DNA of 64,000 nucleotides from NCBI GenBank assembly GCA_012934845.2, contig WNNJ02000595.1, positions 18,675 to 82,674 on the forward strand, written 5' to 3'. Origin of the DNA: Pomphorhynchus laevis (taxonomy: Eukaryota; Acanthocephala; Palaeacanthocephala; Echinorhynchida; Pomphorhynchidae). A program made the position numbers and the translations under genes. The notes under the pieces are model-generated. The model was not told where the DNA came from and searched no databases. It saw nothing but the letters and a program-made list of their open reading frames with translations. The stretch's first letter is position 1, and each line of letters starts with the position of its first letter. Below are positions 58,561 to 64,000 of the stretch, one piece after another.

Positions 58561-59121
58561 ATGTACTCAACCATATTGGAAAAATACGTAAGTACTAATG
58601 ATTTCAATTTTAGATCTTTTAAATGTAACATAAAAAATTGTATATTTTGTGATGTTATAAATAATAATTGTATCGTAAGTAATACGACAAACAAATGTTT
58701 TTCATTAAATATTAATAATAATTGTAACTGCAATACCGCAGGTGTAGTGTATCTAATACAATGTACATGTGGATTGCAATATATAGGAAAAACATATCAA
58801 ATGTTAAAAACTAGGTTTAGGCAAAACATATATAATATACAGCATAATAGTCAAACTATATTTCATAAACATATGAGATTAATAAGACATGATATAAAAA
58901 ATTGTAAATTATTTATTTTAGAACATATTATCGAAGAAAACATTTCAATATTAAATCAAAAACTATTAGAAAAAGAAGATTTTTGGATTAAAACGCTTAA
59001 TTCTATGTACCCATTAGGATTGAATGACGTGGTACAAGGAATTGACAGAAGTAGTATAGTACATAACAAACAACTATATTATAATAATCCGGTTAAACGC
59101 AAACCAAGAAGTCATTGGTGA
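58561..59121 (+). CDS. PLE GIY-YIG endonuclease
   Basis: 186 codons, open from ATG to stop. A Cys-rich region comes first (C22, C27, C30, C37, C46, C55, C57), then GVVYLIQC (residues 61-68), YIGKT (74-78), the catalytic-type arginines in LKTRFRQ (82-88), and H95, H102 and H104, giving the CCHH zinc signature of animal PLE endonucleases. The C-terminal EKEDFWIKTLNSMYPLGLND holds the usual glutamate and GLN end. The enzyme nicks DNA at the insertion site. Naiads are known to carry it at the N-terminus; here it precedes the RT on the same strand. Confidence 0.9.
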   Translation: MYSTILEKYVSTNDFNFRSFKCNIKNCIFCDVINNNCIVSNTTNKCFSLNINNNCNCNTAGVVYLIQCTCGLQYIGKTYQMLKTRFRQNIYNIQHNSQTIFHKHMRLIRHDIKNCKLFILEHIIEENISILNQKLLEKEDFWIKTLNSMYPLGLNDVVQGIDRSSIVHNKQLYYNNPVKRKPRSHW

Positions 59122-59124
59122 TAA

Positions 59125-59570
59125 AAGGAATAAGAAAAATAGAGTTAAAAATATTAAAAAAGATATGTATATAAATGAACAATTAGAAATATTAAAACAA
59201 CTTTTAAGAGATAATAAGCTGAAAGATCTTTATGTAAATATAAGAAGTTTTTCTAAAGATATCATATGTTCAATAAATCAAAAATTAATTAACGATTATG
59301 ACCAGATAAGTTGTATAATAGCAGTTATTGTAATACAAAATACTATAATCGGACAATAAATGTTAATAATATTAATAGAAAACATACATTAACCATAAAC
59401 TTCATTAATAAATGTATAGATAACATAAATATAGCCGGACTTTTAAATAATTCTAAAAGTAAAGAAATAATAAGGTCAGATTTAAGTAAATATATTTCTA
59501 AAATAAGGTATAAGTTGTTACCGCCATTTGGACAAAAAATTTGTAATTATAATAAAGAATTAAAATAAAT
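59125..59570 (+). pseudogene. PLE region between endonuclease and CxC domain
   Basis: Two overlapping open stretches in different frames (59165-59359 and 59311-59568) fill the space between endonuclease and linker. They are lysine- and asparagine-rich and have no catalytic motif that I recognise. In an intact element they would be continuous with both neighbours. Confidence 0.65.
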
Positions 59571-59595
59571 ATGTAACGATAATATTAGAAACATA

Positions 59596-60057
59596 ATGGA
59601 AACAGAATGCAATTGTAAAAGTCTTAGTTTTGATAAAATAAATGAACATATATGTACCCATAATCTAGACTTAATTGAAAATTGTGAAATGAGAAAGCTG
59701 CTATCAAAAGGGTATAAATATAGATTAAATAATAACAACGACAAAAATAAAATTTACAATTCGTTATATAATAACTTAAATGATTACTTTAGTAAGCTGA
59801 TTAATAGTGAAAGCTCGAATATATCTAAGATAAAAATTTGGAAAGATTATATATTTGATAAAATTAAAAATAAAATGAAAATAACAAACAATTATAAAAG
59901 GAAAGATAAAATTAATAAAGATATGTATAAAGAACTTACTAAATTAAAGGATAACTATATAATAACAACTATTGATAAAGCTAGTAATAACTTTGTCTTC
60001 ATATGCAAAAAGCTTTATTATGATATACTAATTAAAGAGGTTAATTCTAATGATTAA
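59596..60057 (+). CDS. PLE CxC linker domain
   Basis: 153 open codons beginning near METECNCKS, whose CNC is the CxC motif said to mark the short domain joining endonuclease and RT in Naiad-type PLEs. The rest (IENCEMRKLLSKGYKYR; KIWKDYIFDKIKNKMK; ITTIDKASNNFVFICK) leads into the RT fingers. It is in the same frame as the endonuclease and the RT ORF. The boundary to the RT is formal, because the protein is expected to be one chain. Confidence 0.75.
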   Translation: METECNCKSLSFDKINEHICTHNLDLIENCEMRKLLSKGYKYRLNNNNDKNKIYNSLYNNLNDYFSKLINSESSNISKIKIWKDYIFDKIKNKMKITNNYKRKDKINKDMYKELTKLKDNYIITTIDKASNNFVFICKKLYYDILIKEVNSND

Positions 60058-60087
60058 AATGTAAATCCAACATATGAACGTAGTGAG

Positions 60088-61272
60088 TTGAGTTTAGAAA
60101 CAATTATTTCAAGTCACTGTTCTATAATGGATAAAAAGGGTATAAAGGTTGAATTAGATAATAAAACTATACCTATATTATATTGGAATCCAAAATTACA
60201 TAAAAATCCAATAAAACCTAGGTTCATATGTAGTGCGTTTAAATGTACATTAAAACCACTTTCTGTCTATATGAATAAAATACTTAAAGTAATTAAAGCA
60301 CACTTTAAAAAATATTGCAAGGTAATCGAAATTAATACTGGTATAAAACACTATTTCAGTATTAATTCTACAAAAGAATTTTTAGAACAGACAAAAGGAA
60401 TAAATTTTCAAAATATAAATACATACGATTTTAGTACTCTTTATACAAATCAAGATTTAGTAGATATTAAAGAAGCGTTAGTAAAATTAATTAATCTTAT
60501 ATTCGGAAAAAGATATACATATATATGTTATAATAATTATAACGCCTATCTAACAAAAATTAAACCATCAAATAAATATAAATATATGGATAAAATTGAA
60601 TTAATAGAATCCTTAAATATTTTAATAAATCAAAATTATTTAAAAGTAGGGACATCTATATTTAGACAAGTAAAAGGTGTTCCAATGGGTGGTAATAGTA
60701 GCCCAATTATAGCTGACTTGTTTTTAAGCTTTATAGAATATGAATTTGTTCATAACTGTGTAAAAACTAAATCTAAACAATATAAATATATGAAATATAT
60801 GTTTCGATACATTGATGATATATGTGTATTTAATTCTAATAATTTTTATTCAATTAGTGAACAAATTTATCCAGAAAGCCTTATTCTTAACAAAACCAAT
60901 ATTAATGATAAAGAAGGTGTATATCTAGATATGAACATTAAATTAACATTAACTAAAACTACTATTAATTTATATCGTAAAGATGACATATTTAAATTTA
61001 CAAGAAACATATTTTTGCATGAGCATTCATGCATACCATATAATATAAAATATAATACATTAAATAATGAAATTTTAAGAATTGCAACAATATGTAATGA
61101 TATTGGCTTTCTTCAAAATCATTTAAATAATTTAATAGATACATATTTTAAACTAGGTTACTATAAAAATAACATCAAGCAGAAAATAGTAAAATATATA
61201 AATCAACACAATAATATAAAGAATAAATTTAAACTCTTAAGTGGCAAATTTTTATGGATGGATAATAAATAA
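60088..61272 (+). CDS. PLE reverse transcriptase
   Basis: 394 codons without a break. LYWNPKLHKNPIKPRFICSA (residues 31-50), NTYDFSTLYT (111-120, first catalytic Asp 114), KGVPMGGNSSPIIADL (196-211) and RYIDD (240-244, catalytic Asp pair) are the telomerase-like Penelope RT motifs in order. The stretch between the first two motifs is long, as expected if the insertion-in-fingers domain of Naiads is present; I infer this from length. This is the best reading frame of the family in the window and the reference for all other fragments. Confidence 0.92.
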   Translation: MSLETIISSHCSIMDKKGIKVELDNKTIPILYWNPKLHKNPIKPRFICSAFKCTLKPLSVYMNKILKVIKAHFKKYCKVIEINTGIKHYFSINSTKEFLEQTKGINFQNINTYDFSTLYTNQDLVDIKEALVKLINLIFGKRYTYICYNNYNAYLTKIKPSNKYKYMDKIELIESLNILINQNYLKVGTSIFRQVKGVPMGGNSSPIIADLFLSFIEYEFVHNCVKTKSKQYKYMKYMFRYIDDICVFNSNNFYSISEQIYPESLILNKTNINDKEGVYLDMNIKLTLTKTTINLYRKDDIFKFTRNIFLHEHSCIPYNIKYNTLNNEILRIATICNDIGFLQNHLNNLIDTYFKLGYYKNNIKQKIVKYINQHNNIKNKFKLLSGKFLWMDNK

Positions 61273-61289
61273 TATACTTTGCATTAGAA

Positions 61290-61450
61290 TAAGATACTAG
61301 ATAGTTATTTCAGAGGAAATACATCATTAGCATGTATTTGGCCCCGCTGCTATGTTGGGTAGAGGAGTTAGGGGCCGAAACCTGATAGCATAGCAGTTCC
61401 TCCTGATGACCTCTAATTCTTATTCTGATACAACGTCTGTTATTTATTAG
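61290..61450 (+). repeat. PLE terminal module (right, pseudo-LTR)
   Basis: Contains GGCCCC (61340-61345) pairing with GGGGCC (61371-61376), CTGCTATG (61347-61354) pairing with CATAGCAG (61389-61396), and GAGGA (61362-61366) pairing with TCCTC (61398-61402). Each helix crosses the other two. GAAAC and CTGATGA are present but not in hammerhead arrangement. Confidence 0.85.
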
Positions 61451-61640
61451 TCAATTCATAAAAATGACGTTTATTTTAAATTTTAATTTTTTTATTTTAA
61501 CTTGATTTAAATTATAGAAAATCTAAAAACAATTATTAATTTTATTATTTAATTATTAAATTTTGATTTAGCATTATTATGTTTTGTTTATTTTATAATT
61601 ATATTAAATACGTAGACTCAGTTAGCTGATTTAATTCATT

Positions 61641-61980
61641 AAAATTGGCTTTTATTTGAAAATAAAAGCCAATTATATACCATATAATCAAATTTCATCA
61701 GATGAAATACGTTAATACGTTTTACTATAATAAAAAGCTATTATATTTTACTAAAAAACTATTATATTTTACTAAATATTATAGTTTACTATAAAAATAC
61801 TATTTATATTATTTAAACTATCCTTTAAAGATTTTCGAAGTGAAAATCAAAACATTGAGAGTTTCCTACGAGGTTTTATGATTCTACATTTATAAAGGAT
61901 ACTTTAAATAAAATAAAATTATTTTTATAGATAAATTATTTTTTAATAAAATTATAGATGAATCAATCCAGTGAGATATT
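61641..61980. other. AT-rich spacer with a perfect hairpin
   Basis: AATTGGCTTTTATTT (61643-61657) and its perfect reverse complement (61660-61674) are separated by 2 nt. ACTATTATATTTTACTAAA is repeated twice in tandem near 61,740-61,775. Nothing else seen. Confidence 0.7.
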
Positions 61981-62540
61981 TCAACTAATATTAAAGACGG
62001 GGTTTTTAAATGTTCGAGTACATTTCGATGATGACACTATCTATACCAGTGTGCTCAGGAAACCAGATATATCACTTTAGCTGACATCATTTAACTCATT
62101 CAGTCTTGAAGAGTGGAAATTATCTAGTGATCGTTTAATGTTTTATGCAGTACAGCTAGCTGTGCTGACTCGTTGTGAATATCCAAAATCATTTAACATA
62201 AAGCAAGTGATCTAGCTATAAAATTATCTTCTGGATTAATCACACGCAAAGATGCTATATACATTCAATTGCCTTTCTCAGGAATTAAACGCGGCACTTA
62301 AATAAAGAGGACAGTTTTGAAGGCTGGTCATAGAACTGAAGCGAAATTAAGAAAATATTGGAAATGACAGCCGCGTCTACCTGGTTCAACTGTCTATTAT
62401 TATTGTGCGAGAGCTGACCATTCAATTTATTTTAATGGTGACGATGTTTTGTGTCGGGAAATCAACAAGAAGTTTTGTATTGTAAAATTGCAATTGTTCT
62501 TGAGGAGTCGGGGTAACAATATCTTTAAAGGAAATAAAGC
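61980..62540 (+). pseudogene. unrecognised coding-like remnant
   Basis: Plus-strand pieces look protein-like in composition, such as NSFSLEEWKLSSDRLMFYAV near 62,092 and STVYYYCARADHSIYFNGDD near 62,387, but no single frame is long and no family is recognised. EEWKLSSDR...YAV resembles the end of DEDD-type 3'-5' exonucleases (W-LS-xQ-xYAA-DA), which is only a faint hint. It could be a processed pseudogene or a transposon scrap. Confidence 0.3.
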
Positions 62541-63060
62541 GTAGAAACTTGAAATTACCGCAGTTTGATTTGCAATAGTTCTAATCTAAATTTTAATTTT
62601 AATCATTTTTTCTCTGTATTGATATTTATCTAATTCATCTTGTCATTTGTGGTTTTTTACCTACACAATATTTTAATGTTTAATCTAACCGCAGTCACTT
62701 TCATGTGGTGCATTGTATTTTTTAGTGTGTTTTATTTTATTCAACATACTCGCTTCTTCAGGATACAAGATTTCTAAAATTAAAAATAGATTTTAATTGA
62801 AATTTTATTGGTATTTTATTTTGAATTTTAGCAGAAACATTGATAAGAGTATTTATTTTGTTTTCAAATTTTCAACCACTACTGCGGTCATCATCAGGAA
62901 AACGTCATTGCAAACGTTCAACAAACATTACAAGCAAAAACATATCTGGAAGAAACATACCAGTAAGTTAATCTGGAAAAATAAATTTACCATTTGTAAT
63001 CAAGTGGATAAGCACATCCAGTTTATTACCCTCGAAGTTGTTTATGTTATCTGTTTCTGC
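62541..63060 (-). other. possible 3' tail of another retroelement
   Basis: On the minus strand, 62,897-62,870 reads CTGATGA, a near-perfect 5-bp helix (ACCGC/GTGGT, one G-U pair) around AGTA, and then TGAAA: a degenerate hammerhead-like arrangement of the kind found at ends of canonical PLEs. There is no nearby PLE protein sequence. The open stretch 62797-63123 on the plus strand shows no motifs. Confidence 0.35.
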
Positions 63061-63161
63061 TACGTAATGAGCCGCGCAACCGGCTCATTACGTACGGTAG
63101 ATTCAACCGGCTCAATACGGTAGATTCCTTAAGTATATTAGGTTTAATATACTTAAGGAAT
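63061..63161. repeat. two adjacent perfect hairpins
   Basis: TACGTAATGAGCCG (63061-63074) pairs with 63081-63094 across a 6-nt spacer, and ATTCCTTAAGTATATTA (63124-63140) pairs with 63145-63161 across 4 nt. ACCGGCTCA and ACGGTAGATTC are also directly repeated between them. Confidence 0.9.
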
Positions 63162-63279
63162 ATTATATACTTTATACTAATATACTAATATATATTAGTA
63201 TATACTTTATTATACTTTATATACTTTTTTAATATAAAAATATTAACTATATTTTGGTTTAATTGTGAATAAACCAGAA

Positions 63280-63640
63280 ATACCAGGCTCACGTTGACAA
63301 AATATAGTAATGTGAGAACCAGTGCTTCTATACGTTACTCTTAACAAGCGTTGGAGAAGATCAAATGAGTGATCGTTCCAAAACGGAAAATTTACATATT
63401 TTGTTTCAGTCTTTGAATAGTCGTTTCGTGCTTTATTGTAAATATCTTTTGCTGCGTTATGACCGCGTTTAATAACCCGTAGAGATTATCCTGCCTCGAA
63501 TATAGACTGTCTTATTTGCTCGTATTCCACTTGCAGATCCTCCTTTGTAAAACACTATCTAAGCATATGCAGGAATAGCGTAATAAACCGGATGTGCCAA
63601 CCCACCAGGATTAAAAGTTCATACTTATAGGTGTCACTAT
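63280..63640 (-). pseudogene. unrecognised fossil coding tract
   Basis: About 350 bp on the minus strand read as protein-like sequence in two frames, for example ARNDYSKTETKYVNFPFWND around 63,400 and HPVYYAIPAYA around 63,590. It looks broken in a few places. I do not recognise the family; a viral, transposon or host origin are all possible, so it is treated as a fossil of unknown origin. Confidence 0.35.
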
Positions 63641-64000
63641 AATAGAAGGAATATATATTCCTACAATTGATTAATATATCAATCGGTTCGTTAAAATAAT
63701 GGCTTATAAATATTTATTAAAATGCATTCGAATAATATTATCCATTAATCAATTTCTTCTATTTGCTGAACAAATCATAAAATCATTAAAGTAAATTTAA
63801 TGTTTAATATTTGAAGTAAAACTTACTTTTATTTTATAAATAATTTATAAAAAAAGTTTTCAATAAATTAAGAATATTTTCGGTGGTGTGCAATTTGAAG
63901 ATCTATGGATTTCGTATTTTTGTGTAACCACGACGCAAGCATTTGAGTTGGTAAACTCATAAATTGAATGATAATGAAAAATAATGAAAAATATGTTATT
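63641..64000. other. AT-rich end of window
   Basis: No features recognised. Confidence 0.4.

Larger units (their letters stand above)
57881..61640 (+). mobile_element. Naiad-type PLE, nearly complete
   Basis: The most complete PLE in the window: left module, a GC-richer 5' leader (58,270-58,560), the GIY-YIG endonuclease (58561-59121), a linker with a CxC motif (59596-60057), the RT (60088-61272), the right module (about 61,290-61,450) and outer 3' sequence to about 61,640. Endonuclease before RT plus CxC is the permuted domain order published for Naiad/Chlamys PLEs; canonical PLEs have the endonuclease at the C-terminus. About four frame interruptions make this copy inactive, but all signature residues are present, so it is relatively young. 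Confidence 0.9.

Noticed and set aside
59119-59121. In-frame TGA after the endonuclease as a selenocysteine codon, as in some spider and clam Naiads
   Set aside because: Further stops follow immediately in the same frame, so an ordinary interruption is more likely.
61290-61450. Canonical hammerhead ribozyme in the Naiad-type PLE module (CTGATGA and GAAAC both present)
   Set aside because: GAAAC comes before CTGATGA with only 22 nt between, too little for stems I and III, and no GAAA follows CTGATGA at a suitable distance. This agrees with reports that Naiads lack canonical hammerheads.

Overview
The window looks like repeat-rich nuclear DNA of an animal, most likely an insect. An ant or other hymenopteran is my best guess, resting mainly on the dispersed repeat at 44.94-45.12 kb, which I recall from ant gene models. 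It is very AT-rich, has no operon or bacterial signals, and most of it is retroelement debris in all stages of decay. The only host gene I can support is the 3' two thirds of a myotubularin-family phosphoinositide phosphatase on the minus strand. Nine exons can be read between 56,535 and 46,264 with matching GT-AG splice sites and phases, including an intact Cys-X5-Arg catalytic loop.

Layout. 1-13.9 kb: four copies of one two-ORF LINE (zinc-knuckle ORF1; endonuclease plus YADD reverse transcriptase ORF2). The first is on the minus strand and runs off the window. The other three are head to tail, and each is bounded by its own 10-12 bp target-site duplication, so three insertions fell within about 56 bp of ancestral DNA. 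14.8-18.8 kb: fragments of a Penelope-like element (PLE). 20.2-21.3 kb: a small foldback element and the 3' relic of another LINE. 23.2-27.6 kb: a 360-bp tandem repeat split by a nearly full-length CR1/L2-type LINE, followed by another LINE relic to 28.4 kb. 29.4-30.4 and 33.2-35.0 kb: further copies of the CR1/L2-type LINE. 36.2-39.0 kb: a decayed reverse-transcriptase element of a different type with a C-terminal Cys/His and nuclease-like region. 39.0-43.7 kb: more PLE copies, with a hammerhead-like core beside an inverted repeat. 43.7-56.5 kb: AT-rich DNA and the phosphatase gene, whose long introns hold MITE-like foldback elements and nested palindromes. 56.7-61.65 kb: PLE copies in partial tandem, one nearly complete. 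61.65-64 kb: AT-rich DNA with unrecognised coding-like remnants.

The most informative system is the PLE. It encodes a GIY-YIG endonuclease upstream of the reverse transcriptase, with a CxC motif between them, which is the permuted order described for Naiad-type PLEs. Its ends carry a repeated module of about 150 bp that also occurs alone at several places. In this module three short helices can pair, but each crosses the others, as in a pseudoknot. Naiads are reported to lack canonical hammerhead ribozymes, so this module deserves a structural test. A second window-wide pattern is the large number of perfect short hairpins with spacers of 2-9 nt, which look like templated (template-switch) inversions.
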